Source of the DNA: WYZ-LMO2 sp038731605
Lineage (GTDB): Archaea; Halobacteriota; Archaeoglobi; Archaeoglobales; Archaeoglobaceae
DNA: 64,000 nucleotides
Assembly (NCBI GenBank): GCA_038731605.1
Contig: JAVYQP010000006.1
Coordinates: forward strand, 17,457 to 81,456
Direction: 5' to 3'
Made by a program: the position numbers and the translations under genes. Below, in pieces: positions 8,778-17,342 of this stretch. Under the pieces are notes generated by a model. The model was given only the letters and a program-made list of their open reading frames with translations, was not told where the DNA came from and did not search any database. Position 1 is the first letter of the stretch; every line of letters starts with the position of its first letter.

Positions 8778-9575
8778 ATGGATCTCGGCGTAATATACAG
8801 CGGTAAATTTGGCGAGAGATTCCTTTGCAACCTCGCCTTCCCAAAGCTCTGTGCAAAATTCGGGGCTTGTGGTGTTGATTTCTGCGATTACTGCAAAGAT
8901 TACGACTTCTCTTCACAAATCACATTTGCTCTCAAAATCCCCGAGCCTTCTTCGCTCGGGCTTTACGTTGAAAAACCCGAAGAGATTGTTTCCCGATTCT
9001 CCTGCGATGTTCTTGTTGCGATAAACGTTCACCCAGACATCGTCGTTTCTCTGCCAAACCTCGGGGAATTCAAAGCACTCTTAATTCCAGCCTGCGATCA
9101 AAGATGGTGCCCTCCTGGTTTAAGGAATCAGATTGCAAGGATTTGTGCTGAGCTCGGAATCGAGTTTGCTTCTCCAAAGCCTTTCTGCTCTCTAATGCCG
9201 AACAGTAAGTTGATCGCGGACTTCTGCAGAACTTTTGCGGTTGGTCGCCCCGAGTTCAAGGTCGAGCTTGAAGGCAATGTCGTCGTCAACGCAAGGGTTT
9301 TGAGAAACGACCCCTGCGGTTCTGCCTACTACGTTGCAAAGAAGATGCGTGGTTTTGTAATAGAGAGACTCGAAGACCTATACAAAGAAGTCCACCAGCA
9401 CCAGTGCGCCTATCCTTGTATGGCGAGCATGGAGCGTGACGTTGAGCTTAAGGAAGCGCCTTTCCATCTCGCTGGCTACATAATGGTCTACAACTTCTGC
9501 AAAACCTTTGCAAACGCAAAGGATTTCGTGCCCGAGCATTTCAAGAAGCTGGTGATAAGTCCAGAGGGTGAGTAA
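8778..9575 (+). CDS. DUF166 family protein
   Basis: 265 residues, cysteine-rich (GACGVDFCDYCKDY near residue 30, PACDQRWCPPG near 115, CAYPC near 215). The pattern matches the archaeal DUF166 family, once mislabelled thymidylate synthase. The many paired cysteines suggest a metal or Fe-S cluster, but no reaction is established. The ATG at 8778 is preferred over the TTG at 8775. It lies just after aprA on the same strand; co-transcription is possible because the gap is only 15 bases, though that gap is a poly-T run. Confidence 0.7.
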   Translation: MDLGVIYSGKFGERFLCNLAFPKLCAKFGACGVDFCDYCKDYDFSSQITFALKIPEPSSLGLYVEKPEEIVSRFSCDVLVAINVHPDIVVSLPNLGEFKALLIPACDQRWCPPGLRNQIARICAELGIEFASPKPFCSLMPNSKLIADFCRTFAVGRPEFKVELEGNVVVNARVLRNDPCGSAYYVAKKMRGFVIERLEDLYKEVHQHQCAYPCMASMERDVELKEAPFHLAGYIMVYNFCKTFANAKDFVPEHFKKLVISPEGE

Positions 9576-9640
9576 GCGCGCTTGGGTCCGTCGAACGCAA
9601 CCTCGAGAAAGGGATATAAATCCAAGAAAAGAGTTTTTGC

Positions 9641-11083
9641 ATGGAAGACGTTCTGAAGAAGATTACGGACTACAAATGGGAGCTCAGCAAGGATTACAAA
9701 AGGGGCATGCGAGTTCCAGCTTACTTTTACATAAGTAGAAAGCTCATGAAAGATCTCGAAAAAGATGCGGTTGAACAAGCTGCGAACGTCGCAACGATGC
9801 CGGGAATAAGGGTTGCTTCCTTAGTCATGCCGGACGTTCACGTCGGCTACGGTTTCCCAATCGGTGGAGTTGCGGGCTTTGATATTGAAGAAGGGGTCGT
9901 ATCTCCGGGTGGAGTTGGGTTCGACATCAACTGTGGGGTCAGATTGCTCAGGAGCAATCTGAAGGTCGAGGATGTCAAGCCGAAGATCAAGGAGCTCATC
10001 GACACGCTATTCGTCGCAGTCCCATCTGGGGTTGGTAGCGAAGGGAAAATAACGCTAAAGGACAAGGAACTCGACGAGATCTTCGTCTCAGGAGCCAAGT
10101 GGGCTTTGGAAAATGGTTACGGATACGAGGAGGACTTGGAGAGATGCGAGGAGAACGGCGCAATGCCTGGGGCAAGGGCTGAAGTCGTGAGCAAAAAGGC
10201 GAGAGATCGTGGAAGGACTCAGCTCGGAACCCTTGGTAGTGGAAATCACTTCTTAGAGGTGCAATACGTGGAAAAGGTCTACGATGCGAGAGTTGCGAAA
10301 GTCTTTGGTCTCGAGGAGGGGACTGTGACTGTTATGATCCACTGCGGTAGCCGTGGCTTGGGGCATCAGGTCTGCACCGATTTCCTCGAAGTGCTCGACA
10401 AAGCGGTGAGGAAATACAACATCTCATTGCCAGACAGACAGCTCGCCTGCGCTCCGATAAAGAGCAAAGAGGGTGAAGATTACTTCGCAGGGATGGCTGC
10501 GAGTGCGAACTTTGCCTGGTGCAACAGGCAGATAATCGCCCACTGGGTCAGGGAAAGCTTCAGGAAAGTTTTCAAGATGAGCGAAGAAGATCTCGGGCTT
10601 GAGGTAGTTTACGATGTTGCGCACAACATAGCGAAGTTCGAGGAACACAACATCGATGGGAAGAAAGTGAAGGTTTGCGTTCACAGAAAAGGAGCAACAA
10701 GGGCTTTTTCAGCTGGAAGAGACGAAGTCCCAGCGGTTTATCGTAGCGTTGGTCAGCCTGTGCTTATTCCGGGAAGCATGGGGACGCCGAGTTACGTTCT
10801 CGTCGGCACAGAGAAGGCGATGCAGGAAACCTTCGGGAGCACTTGCCACGGAAGCGGAAGAGTCTGGAGCAGGGCAGAAGCAAAAAGAAGAATGAGGGAC
10901 AACGTCGTGAGGCAAAACTTGGAGAAGAGGGGGATTTACGTTCGATCTGCAGAGAAGGGACTGCTTTCCGAGGAGGCGCCAGAGGCGTATAAGCTCAGCG
11001 ACGATGTCGTCGAAGTTGTGCATCGAGCGGGAATTTCGACGCTTGTGGCGAAGCTAATTCCGCTGGGCGTTACAAAGGGTTAA
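9641..11083 (+). CDS. rtcB: RtcB RNA ligase (tRNA splicing)
   Basis: 480 residues, full length and free of the intein found in some archaeal rtcB genes. It carries MPDVHVGYGFPIGG near the N-terminus, the metal-binding DINCGVR and HCGSRGLGH motifs, and STCHGSGR, whose histidine carries GMP. RtcB joins tRNA halves after intron removal, using GTP and Mn2+. A GATATAAATCC box ends about 25 bases before the ATG, giving a short or absent leader. The activator archease is not encoded in this window. Confidence 0.95.
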   Translation: MEDVLKKITDYKWELSKDYKRGMRVPAYFYISRKLMKDLEKDAVEQAANVATMPGIRVASLVMPDVHVGYGFPIGGVAGFDIEEGVVSPGGVGFDINCGVRLLRSNLKVEDVKPKIKELIDTLFVAVPSGVGSEGKITLKDKELDEIFVSGAKWALENGYGYEEDLERCEENGAMPGARAEVVSKKARDRGRTQLGTLGSGNHFLEVQYVEKVYDARVAKVFGLEEGTVTVMIHCGSRGLGHQVCTDFLEVLDKAVRKYNISLPDRQLACAPIKSKEGEDYFAGMAASANFAWCNRQIIAHWVRESFRKVFKMSEEDLGLEVVYDVAHNIAKFEEHNIDGKKVKVCVHRKGATRAFSAGRDEVPAVYRSVGQPVLIPGSMGTPSYVLVGTEKAMQETFGSTCHGSGRVWSRAEAKRRMRDNVVRQNLEKRGIYVRSAEKGLLSEEAPEAYKLSDDVVEVVHRAGISTLVAKLIPLGVTKG

Positions 11084-11098
11084 AAAATTTTTAGCTTA
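11084..11098. terminator. shared A/T run between convergent rtcB and ilvD
   Basis: A symmetrical AAAAAATTTTT tract fills the few bases between the rtcB stop and the ilvD stop. It could end transcription from both sides. Confidence 0.35.
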
Positions 11099-12731
11099 GC
11101 ACAGCTCCTTTGTCCGCTGACGTTACGAGCTTCGCATACCTCGACAAGTATCCCCTAAGCTTTCTTTCCTTCGCTTTCCACTTCGCCCTTCTCTCCGCAA
11201 GTTCTTCGTCGCTCAAATCAACGCTTAGCCTTCTCGCCGGTATGTCGATCTCGATCGTGTCGCCGTTCTCAACCAAAGCTATGTTCCCGCCCTCCATCGC
11301 CTCCGGCGAAACGTGCCCGATGCAGGGACCACGGGTAGCACCACTGAAGCGACCATCTGTGATCAAAGCGACTCTTTGCAATCCCATTCCAGCGATCGCA
11401 GCGGTTGGCAAAAGCATCTCCGGCATTCCCGGAGCACCCTTTGGACCCATGTAGCGGATGACAACAACGTCGCCCTCGTTGATCTCGTGGTTGAGAATTG
11501 CCTTCAAAGCTATCTCTTCGCTGTCGTAAACCTTTGCATTCCCCTTGAATCTGAGCATGTCTTCTCTGACTGCTGAAGCCTTAACGACTGCGCCTTTTTC
11601 TGCCAGGTTCCCCCTCAAGATTGCAATCCCTCCCTCCTTTCTGTAGGGCTTTTCGCTCATTATTATGTCTCTTCCCCTCACAATTGCGTTTTCTGCGATC
11701 TCATACAGCCTTTTACCGCTTACAGTAAGCTCGTTGCTGAAAAAGCTCTTCGCTTTTTTGACTATCATTGGAACTCCGCCACTCTCATCCAGATCCACTA
11801 CCGTGTCTTTGCTCGCTGGGTCAAGCAGAACCATGTGCGGAGTTCTTTTGCTAATCTCGTCGAATTTTTCAAGATCGAGCTTAATTCCAGCCTCGTTTGC
11901 AATCGCTGGCAAGTGGAGAACTGTGTTCGTTGATCCACCGATTATCATGTCCATTGTTATTGCGTTCTCGAAAGACTTCTCGTTCACGAAGTCTAAAGGT
12001 TTAAAGTTCTCTTTGACGAGTTCAACAACTCTAATTCCGCTCATCTTCGCAATCCTAAGCTTCCTCGACGATGCACAAGGCGAGGTTGAGCAGTAGGGCA
12101 AGCTGAGTCCGAGGGTTTCAGTAAGGATTTGCATCGTGTTCGCAGTGTAGAGTCCCTGACAACTCCCGCAGTAAGGGGCGCAGAAGTCTTCGTAGAGCTT
12201 TAGTTCCTCATCGCTGAGCTTTCCAGCCTTATAAAGACCTGCAGCCTCAAAAGCGTCTTTTATCGAGACCTTTTCTCCCTTAACCTTTTCCGAGAGCATC
12301 GGTCCACCAGTGACTGCGATCGCTGGAATGTTCAGCCTTAGCATCGCCATCAGCATTCCCGGAACTATTTTGTCACAACTCGCAACAACGACAAGACCAT
12401 CGAAAGCATGCGCCTCAACCATTGATTCGATGCAGTCCGCAATGAGTTCCCTCGATGGTAGCGAAAAGCTCATTCCACGATGCCCCATCGCAATTCCGTC
12501 GCAGATCCCGGGGATGCCAAACTCAAACGGAACTCCACCTGCGGAAAGGATGCCCTCTTTCACCGCCTGAGTTATCTTGTCGAGCGTCATGTGCCCTGGG
12601 ACGATTGTGTTGTAAGCATTCGCAATCCCGATGAACGGCTTACCCATATCTTCGTCGAGAACGCCAAGGGCTTTAAACAAAGCTCGATGCGCAACTCTGT
12701 CGACTCCAACCTTCACAACGTCGCTTCTCAT
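11091..12731 (-). CDS. ilvD: dihydroxy-acid dehydratase
   Basis: 546 residues. Cysteines in CDKIVPGMLMA and CGSCQGLYTANTM are the Fe-S ligands of the IlvD/Edd family, and the C-terminal GRFSGATRGPCIGHVSPEA motif is intact. It dehydrates dihydroxy acids to the 2-oxo precursors of valine, leucine and isoleucine. It stands alone here, with no other ilv genes in view. It diverges from the CBS-domain gene across a 47-base spacer holding one TATA-like box, and its ATG is about 25 bases from that box. Confidence 0.95.
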   Translation of the reverse strand: MRSDVVKVGVDRVAHRALFKALGVLDEDMGKPFIGIANAYNTIVPGHMTLDKITQAVKEGILSAGGVPFEFGIPGICDGIAMGHRGMSFSLPSRELIADCIESMVEAHAFDGLVVVASCDKIVPGMLMAMLRLNIPAIAVTGGPMLSEKVKGEKVSIKDAFEAAGLYKAGKLSDEELKLYEDFCAPYCGSCQGLYTANTMQILTETLGLSLPYCSTSPCASSRKLRIAKMSGIRVVELVKENFKPLDFVNEKSFENAITMDMIIGGSTNTVLHLPAIANEAGIKLDLEKFDEISKRTPHMVLLDPASKDTVVDLDESGGVPMIVKKAKSFFSNELTVSGKRLYEIAENAIVRGRDIIMSEKPYRKEGGIAILRGNLAEKGAVVKASAVREDMLRFKGNAKVYDSEEIALKAILNHEINEGDVVVIRYMGPKGAPGMPEMLLPTAAIAGMGLQRVALITDGRFSGATRGPCIGHVSPEAMEGGNIALVENGDTIEIDIPARRLSVDLSDEELAERRAKWKAKERKLRGYLSRYAKLVTSADKGAVLS

Positions 12732-12750
12732 GTTGCGAGTTTTTGTAAAA

Positions 12751-12762
12751 GCTTATAAATTT
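12751..12762. promoter_or_regulatory. single TATA-like box between divergent ilvD and CBS gene
   Basis: GCTTATAAATTT is the only TATA-like element in the 47-base spacer. Its centre is about 23 bases from the CBS-gene ATG (12779) and about 25 bases from the ilvD ATG (12731). Read on the other strand it is AAATTTATAAGC, so one near-symmetric box could drive two leaderless transcripts. Confidence 0.55.
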
Positions 12763-12778
12763 TTCACATACTTGTCTT

Positions 12779-13168
12779 ATGAACGTCGAGGATGTGATGA
12801 ACAAGCGCGTTGAATTCGTCGAGGCGAACGCAACGGTTCTCGATGTGATTGAAAGGCTCGTGAACCGAAGGATCAGGAGCGTAGTTGTAAAACCTAAGGA
12901 CGAAAAGGATACGTATGGAGTCATAACAGTCAGAGACGTCGTTTTCAAATGCCTCGCAAAGAACTTGGATCCTCAGAAGGTAAAAGCCTGCGAGATAGCC
13001 TCAAAACCCCTGATAACGGTGGAAAAGAGCATGAGCATTGAGCACGTGCTAAGCTTGATGGGTCGCTTCAACATCGCAAGGGTTTTTGTCAAAGAAGGTG
13101 AAAAAATAGTGGGCGTTGTGGCTTTGATGGACATAATGTCCGCATACCTCGTCCGGAGGTTGCTATGA
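12779..13168 (+). CDS. CBS-domain pair protein
   Basis: 129 residues made of two CBS motifs (about residues 1-60 and 65-129) and nothing else. Tandem CBS domains usually bind adenine nucleotides and act as regulators. Its stop overlaps the following PhoU-like gene by 4 bases, and the PiT transporter follows, so it probably senses energy state for phosphate uptake. That role is inference from the operon. The start follows the shared TATA box at leaderless spacing. Confidence 0.85.
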   Translation: MNVEDVMNKRVEFVEANATVLDVIERLVNRRIRSVVVKPKDEKDTYGVITVRDVVFKCLAKNLDPQKVKACEIASKPLITVEKSMSIEHVLSLMGRFNIARVFVKEGEKIVGVVALMDIMSAYLVRRLL

Positions 13169-13767
13169 AAGCAGAAGAGAGGGTGGTAAATGGTATATCA
13201 CAGATGATCAACTTAGCCTTCTCAGCCTGCGAAACTCTCAAAAAAGCGGTTGAAGAGAGAAATAAAGCTTTGCTCGAAGAGGTTTTTAGACTTGAGCGAG
13301 ATGGAGATGAGATAAGGCGAAACATAACGCAGGAGATTTACCGAGGGGCTTTTCTCCCATATCTCCGCCCCAACATCTTTAGACTCATCGAGACCGTGGA
13401 TGAGATCTTAAACACCGCAGAAGAGTCTGCGATGAACTTTCAAAAAATCAGGGATCTGAGATTCCTTGAGATCGATGAGATCTACTCGATCTTGGAGATG
13501 AACGTCAGGATCTGCAGTATCCTCTCGAAAAACTTCTCCGCTTTTCTCAGGGATCCCGAAAGGCTGAGAGAAGGTGTAATAGTGGTCAGAATGATGGAAA
13601 AAGAGGCGGACAACATAAAGTTTGCGATCCTCGAAAAGTTGAAGACCCTCAACGTTGACTTTTGGGACGGTTACTTCATAGCGAATTTTGTAGACTCTTT
13701 GGAAAGACTCAGCGATGTCGCAGAGGACGCGATGGACATGCTACAAATAATCCTGCTGAGCCTCTGA
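13165..13767 (+). CDS. PhoU-like DUF47 protein, regulator of PiT
   Basis: 200 residues, almost all helical, matching the DUF47/PhoU-related family encoded next to PiT transporters. Acidic E/D-rich helices (E-RDGDEIRR near residue 46 and a second MEKEADNIKF near 150) are the two PhoU-like metal-binding repeats. It is thought to gate or tune the neighbouring transporter. It overlaps the CBS gene by 4 bases, and the transporter starts one base after its stop. No membrane segment is seen, so it should be cytoplasmic. Confidence 0.85.
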   Translation: MKAEERVVNGISQMINLAFSACETLKKAVEERNKALLEEVFRLERDGDEIRRNITQEIYRGAFLPYLRPNIFRLIETVDEILNTAEESAMNFQKIRDLRFLEIDEIYSILEMNVRICSILSKNFSAFLRDPERLREGVIVVRMMEKEADNIKFAILEKLKTLNVDFWDGYFIANFVDSLERLSDVAEDAMDMLQIILLSL

Positions 13768-13768
13768 T

Positions 13769-14719
13769 ATGTTTGAATTCGTTCCCCTGATCGCTTTTCT
13801 CCTAATTGCGTTTAGCATCGGCTCGAACGACACCTCCAATGCCTTTGGCATTTGCATCGGTTGCAAGGTTATCAATCTTCGAAGGGCTACGCTCCTCCTC
13901 TTCGCCTTCGTCGTTGTGGGTATATTCCTGCAGGGAGAAAAAGTTATGAAGACCGTTGGAAGGGATCTCGTCGAAGTCGACGTGGGGATTTCAGCGATTT
14001 CAATGGTGATAGCTGCGCTCGTGATCGTTTTCTCCAACTTTCGTGGATTCCCAGTTTCGTCTCATCAGGTGATCATTGGTAGTCTAACAGGAACTGCGAT
14101 TGCTTTCGGTGCGCATGTGAGCGTTGAAACACTCTTCAGAATTATACTCTCGTGGATAATCTCCCCGTTGGTTGCAGGAGCCTTCGCAGTAGCCATTTTC
14201 CTATTCTTGGAGAAGCTCCTAAGAAGGTATTCACTCGTGGACGTGAACAAGATTCTCAAGCTCCTTCTACTCTCCTCGGCGATTGTAATCGCTTACAACA
14301 CCGGAGCCAACGAGCTCGCAACCGCAATGGCTCCCGTGATCTATGCGAGGGTATTTGAGCCCTTTACCTCTGCAATCCTTGGAGCGTTTCTGCTTTGGTT
14401 GGGGGCGTATGTGCTTAGTGCAAGGGTGATCGAAACCGTCTGCAAAGGAATAACTGCGCTGGATCCAAAGTCGGGACTCTCTGCGCATCTCGGCGCAGGG
14501 ATTGCGGTTTTGGGCTTTACAACCCTCGGTATGCCGGTTTCAACAACTTATGCGATGATCGGCGGAATTGCAAGCGTGGGATTTATGAAGGGCGTTAAAG
14601 CGGTGAGAACCGAAACCTTGAAGAAGATCGCAGTCAACTGGGTTCTCGCTCCATTGCTCTCTTTTGCTATCAGCCTTCTCGCCACAACCCTTATACTCGA
14701 GATCGTGGGAAAAATTTAA
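13769..14719 (+). CDS. pit: PiT-family inorganic phosphate transporter
   Basis: 316 residues with about nine to ten hydrophobic segments. The two family signatures are present: GSNDTSNAFG near residue 18 and NTGANELATAM near residue 173, at the inverted-repeat positions. PiT proteins import phosphate, usually with Na+ or H+. It is the third gene of a CBS / DUF47 / PiT operon with almost no spacing. The stop is about 24 bases before the 5S rRNA gene, so the rRNA promoter overlaps its end. Confidence 0.92.
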   Translation: MFEFVPLIAFLLIAFSIGSNDTSNAFGICIGCKVINLRRATLLLFAFVVVGIFLQGEKVMKTVGRDLVEVDVGISAISMVIAALVIVFSNFRGFPVSSHQVIIGSLTGTAIAFGAHVSVETLFRIILSWIISPLVAGAFAVAIFLFLEKLLRRYSLVDVNKILKLLLLSSAIVIAYNTGANELATAMAPVIYARVFEPFTSAILGAFLLWLGAYVLSARVIETVCKGITALDPKSGLSAHLGAGIAVLGFTTLGMPVSTTYAMIGGIASVGFMKGVKAVRTETLKKIAVNWVLAPLLSFAISLLATTLILEIVGKI

Positions 14720-14742
14720 ATATCGAAAAGCAGAAGGCTTTT

Positions 14743-14863
14743 GCCGACGGTCATAGGAGCGGGGGAAACACCCGGACTCTTTCCGAACCCGGAAGTTAAG
14801 CCCCGTTCCGTTCTGCGTTGTACTGGGTTCCGAGAGGGCCCGGGAAGCGCAGAAACTGTCGGC
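14743..14863 (+). rRNA. rrf: 5S ribosomal RNA
   Basis: 121 bases. The ends GCCGACGGT and ACTGTCGGC pair over nine positions to form helix I, and internal conserved 5S elements (CCGAACCCGGAAGTTAAG) are clear. A TTTAAATA box lies about 27 bases upstream (around 14714-14721). The gene is alone, with no 16S or 23S nearby, as known for the unlinked 5S gene of Archaeoglobus. Ends are set from the helix and could vary by one or two bases. Confidence 0.93.
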
Positions 14864-14893
14864 TTCTTGCTTTATATTTGTTCCTACGGCGGG

Positions 14894-15109
14894 ATGAGGA
14901 TCTTTGTTAGGGTTAAACCGAACGCAAAAAGGAGCGGAGTAGAGAAGGTTGGGGAGGAGTTTTTGGTATCGGTGAAGGCTCCACCAGTCGAAGGAAGAGC
15001 GAACGCAGAGCTGATCGAAGTCCTTGCAGATTACTTCAAAGTTCCGAAGTCAAAGGTTAGGATAGTCGCTGGAGAGAAGTCGAGGAGAAAAGTCGTTGAG
15101 ATAGAGTGA
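14894..15109 (+). CDS. DUF167 family small protein (YggU-like)
   Basis: 71 residues starting MRIFVRVKPNAK. It carries the VKPNAK and PPVEGRANAELIEVLA segments and the RIVAGEKSRRK motif of the widespread DUF167 family, whose function is unknown. The frame is open further upstream to 14741, but that would run through the 5S rRNA gene, so the ATG at 14894 is chosen. A TTTATATTT box at 14871-14879 lies about 20 bases before it, suggesting a leaderless message. Confidence 0.85.
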   Translation: MRIFVRVKPNAKRSGVEKVGEEFLVSVKAPPVEGRANAELIEVLADYFKVPKSKVRIVAGEKSRRKVVEIE

Positions 15110-15114
15110 ACTTT

Positions 15115-16173
15115 TCACTTCACGTCGATGACGTCGAGTTTCTCAACCTTGGCGAAGAACTTCTTCGATAGATTCGGCTCAGTTCTCCCCTCGTCACCGC
15201 TTACAAGCTCCTTGACGTAGAGTCCCGCATCCGTTTCGAACTTCAAAACCGCAATTTTTCCGAAGTGCTCGACTATTTCTGCGCTGTATACTCTTCGAAC
15301 CCTGAGAACGTCAGCCCTTCTGTGCAAAACCCTCCTTGGCGTTTTTTGCTTTATCTCCCCTATTATCTCCTTCAACGCAGACTCAAGCTCTTCTCTCGTT
15401 ACTTCTCGGTCGAAAACGACTTTTGCTCGATAAACTTTCCTGAACCTCTCTTCTTTGACTTTTTCAATCTCCTCAGCGGTCGTGTAGCGGAGATCTCTAA
15501 CTGCAACTTTTCCCTTGCAGAACTCGTTCACCGCTCTCTCCACTTCCGAGATCTCCACCTTTCTCCTCCTTGGTTCGAGAACTTCGAGGACGAAAGGTCT
15601 CCCGCTTCCCAACATTCTCGCATCCACATCCTCCCTTCCAGCACCGTGAAGAACCGCTTCCCTCGCCTTGAAAATCTCGACTACAGGCGTGGATATGAGC
15701 TCCTCTACCGATGAAACAAATCTCTTCCCGGTAAAGCCACAAACCTCGCAACCTCTTCCTTTACAAAATCCGCAAAGCCAGCGGGTTTGAGAAATGTTGC
15801 GGACTCTCTTTATATACCTACCGTAAATAAAAATAGGCTTGAGCTCGAGCTTGAAGCTGAAGTCCTCTGGGTTGAAGACGACTAAAAGCTCCGGATATTG
15901 CGAGACCTTTTTTTGAGTAAGCTCGGACAACTTTCTCTGTAGTAGTCTTTTCATCTCGCTTTTGACGTCGTATCTTGTTTCCAAAAACTCTTGCATGGCT
16001 TTGAAGCTTCCTTCGCTACGAATTCCGACGTTAAAGCTCTCAAACTCGAAATCAAGACTCTTAGCTATCTTTTCGACGATCTCATCTGCTTTGTCGAAGA
16101 AAGAACAGCAAACTACGCAGTGATCTCCGCTCTCTTTATCCAGTTTTTCTGCGCAAACCTTGCAGAACATCAT
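15115..16173 (-). CDS. pus10: tRNA pseudouridine synthase Pus10
   Basis: 352 residues. The N-terminal part has CKVCAEKL and VVCC cysteine pairs plus CGFCKGRGCEVCG, consistent with the zinc-bearing THUMP-like accessory domain. The catalytic loop HGAGREDVDARMLGSGRPFV supplies the aspartate nucleophile. Archaeal Pus10 makes pseudouridine 54 (and 55) in the tRNA T-loop. It converges on the DUF167 gene and diverges from sir2. The second codon is also ATG, so the start may be one residue shorter. Confidence 0.93.
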   Translation of the reverse strand: MMFCKVCAEKLDKESGDHCVVCCSFFDKADEIVEKIAKSLDFEFESFNVGIRSEGSFKAMQEFLETRYDVKSEMKRLLQRKLSELTQKKVSQYPELLVVFNPEDFSFKLELKPIFIYGRYIKRVRNISQTRWLCGFCKGRGCEVCGFTGKRFVSSVEELISTPVVEIFKAREAVLHGAGREDVDARMLGSGRPFVLEVLEPRRRKVEISEVERAVNEFCKGKVAVRDLRYTTAEEIEKVKEERFRKVYRAKVVFDREVTREELESALKEIIGEIKQKTPRRVLHRRADVLRVRRVYSAEIVEHFGKIAVLKFETDAGLYVKELVSGDEGRTEPNLSKKFFAKVEKLDVIDVK

Positions 16174-16198
16174 TTAAATTGGGAAAGTGCTTAAATAA

Positions 16199-16996
16199 AT
16201 GTCGGCAACGAATTGTATGGATCTCATAAGGAGGGTTGCGGAGGATCTCGTCGAAGCGAGCTATGTGATTGCCTTCACGGGCGCAGGGATCTCGACGGAG
16301 TCGGGAATTCCAGACTTCCGTGGTCCTTCTGGTATATGGACAAGAGATCCCGAAGCCGAACGGAGGGCTTATGAGATCTACGGAAAATTCCTACGGGATC
16401 CAAGGGAATACTGGAAAGAGGCGCTTAAATCTCCGCTTTACTCGTTGCTCGAAAAAGCCGAGCCAAATCCAGCGCACAAAGCTCTTGCGGAGTTGGAATC
16501 GATGGGGATTTTGATGTGCGTAATAACGCAGAACATAGATGGTTTGCATCAAAAAGCTGGAAGCAGAAACGTTATCGAGTTCCACGGTAGTGTTTCAAAG
16601 CTTAGATGCGTCCGCTGTGGCAGTAGGTTTGATAAAAAGAATTTCATCGACGTCATCGAATCTCAGCGTGTTCCAGAGTGCAAAAACTGCGGAAGCGCAC
16701 TTAAATTAGACGTTGTTCACTTCACGGAGCCGATTCCGGCAGATGTGTATGTCAAAAGCTTTGAAGAAGCGATGAAGTGCGATCTGATGCTCGTTTGCGG
16801 AACTTCTGCAGTCGTTTATCCTGCAGCAGAGTTGCCAAGGGTTGCAAAGAGAAATGGAGCGAAGGTCGTTGAAATAAACCTCGAGGAGACTCCGCTCACA
16901 TTCGAAGGGGTTTCAGACTACATAATAAAGGGCAAGGTTGGCGAAAATTTGCCGAAAATCGTAGAAGAGGTGAAAAAATTAAGGAAAGAGTTTTAG
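16199..16996 (+). CDS. Sir2-family NAD-dependent protein deacylase
   Basis: 265 residues, close in shape to Archaeoglobus Sir2-Af2. It has GAGISTESGIPDFRG (NAD site), TQNIDGLH, the catalytic HGS, and a complete Cys4 zinc site (CVRCG...CKNCG). One odd point is VVHFTEPIP where most sirtuins have VV-x-FGE. Targets in archaea include chromatin proteins such as Alba. Two starts are possible, ATG 16199 and ATG 16217, and each has a TATA-like element about 24 bases upstream, so the choice is open. Confidence 0.92.
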   Translation: MSATNCMDLIRRVAEDLVEASYVIAFTGAGISTESGIPDFRGPSGIWTRDPEAERRAYEIYGKFLRDPREYWKEALKSPLYSLLEKAEPNPAHKALAELESMGILMCVITQNIDGLHQKAGSRNVIEFHGSVSKLRCVRCGSRFDKKNFIDVIESQRVPECKNCGSALKLDVVHFTEPIPADVYVKSFEEAMKCDLMLVCGTSAVVYPAAELPRVAKRNGAKVVEINLEETPLTFEGVSDYIIKGKVGENLPKIVEEVKKLRKEF

Positions 16997-17313
16997 AACT
17001 GCTGGAGATTGCGAAGTCGAGAAGCTGGAAACCCTGGGAACTCCAAAGCGCTCTTCGAGAGAAATGCGAGAACGTTGTTTCCGTTGGCGACGATTTGTCT
17101 TTCACGATCAAGCTCGACTTCGAGATCCCGGAGTGGAGAGTAGAAAGACTGAAAGAGGTCGGCAAGGAGGGCAAAATCTACCCTTTCAAGAGGGCTTTTA
17201 GGTTCAAAAGCGGTTTTGTTGCAGTCGATGGGAAGTTCGTCCGTTTGAGCAAAGATCTCGATAAGGAAACGCTCGACTTTGTGCTCGAGATCCTTTTTGC
17301 TGAGCAACGTTAA
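16978..17313 (+). CDS. hypothetical small protein, start codon uncertain
   Basis: The frame is open from 16873 to 17313 but has no ATG or GTG. The only usual start, TTG at 17095, gives 72 residues and leaves out an upstream stretch that looks coding (charged helix, then WKPWELQSALREKCENVV). The ATT at 16978 follows GAGGTGAAAAA and would give 111 residues overlapping the sir2 end. I do not recognise the family. The C-terminal part alternates basic and hydrophobic residues (YPFKRAFRFKSGF...), suggesting a beta-rich fold. Function unknown; the start is a judgement call. Confidence 0.5.
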   Translation: MKERVLELLEIAKSRSWKPWELQSALREKCENVVSVGDDLSFTIKLDFEIPEWRVERLKEVGKEGKIYPFKRAFRFKSGFVAVDGKFVRLSKDLDKETLDFVLEILFAEQR

Positions 17314-17342
17314 AATTTTTAATTTCGACCGCAACTTTGAAT

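Noticed and set aside
14741..14893. N-terminal extension of the DUF167 frame
   Set aside because: It lies over the 5S rRNA gene, and the family starts at the ATG at 14894.
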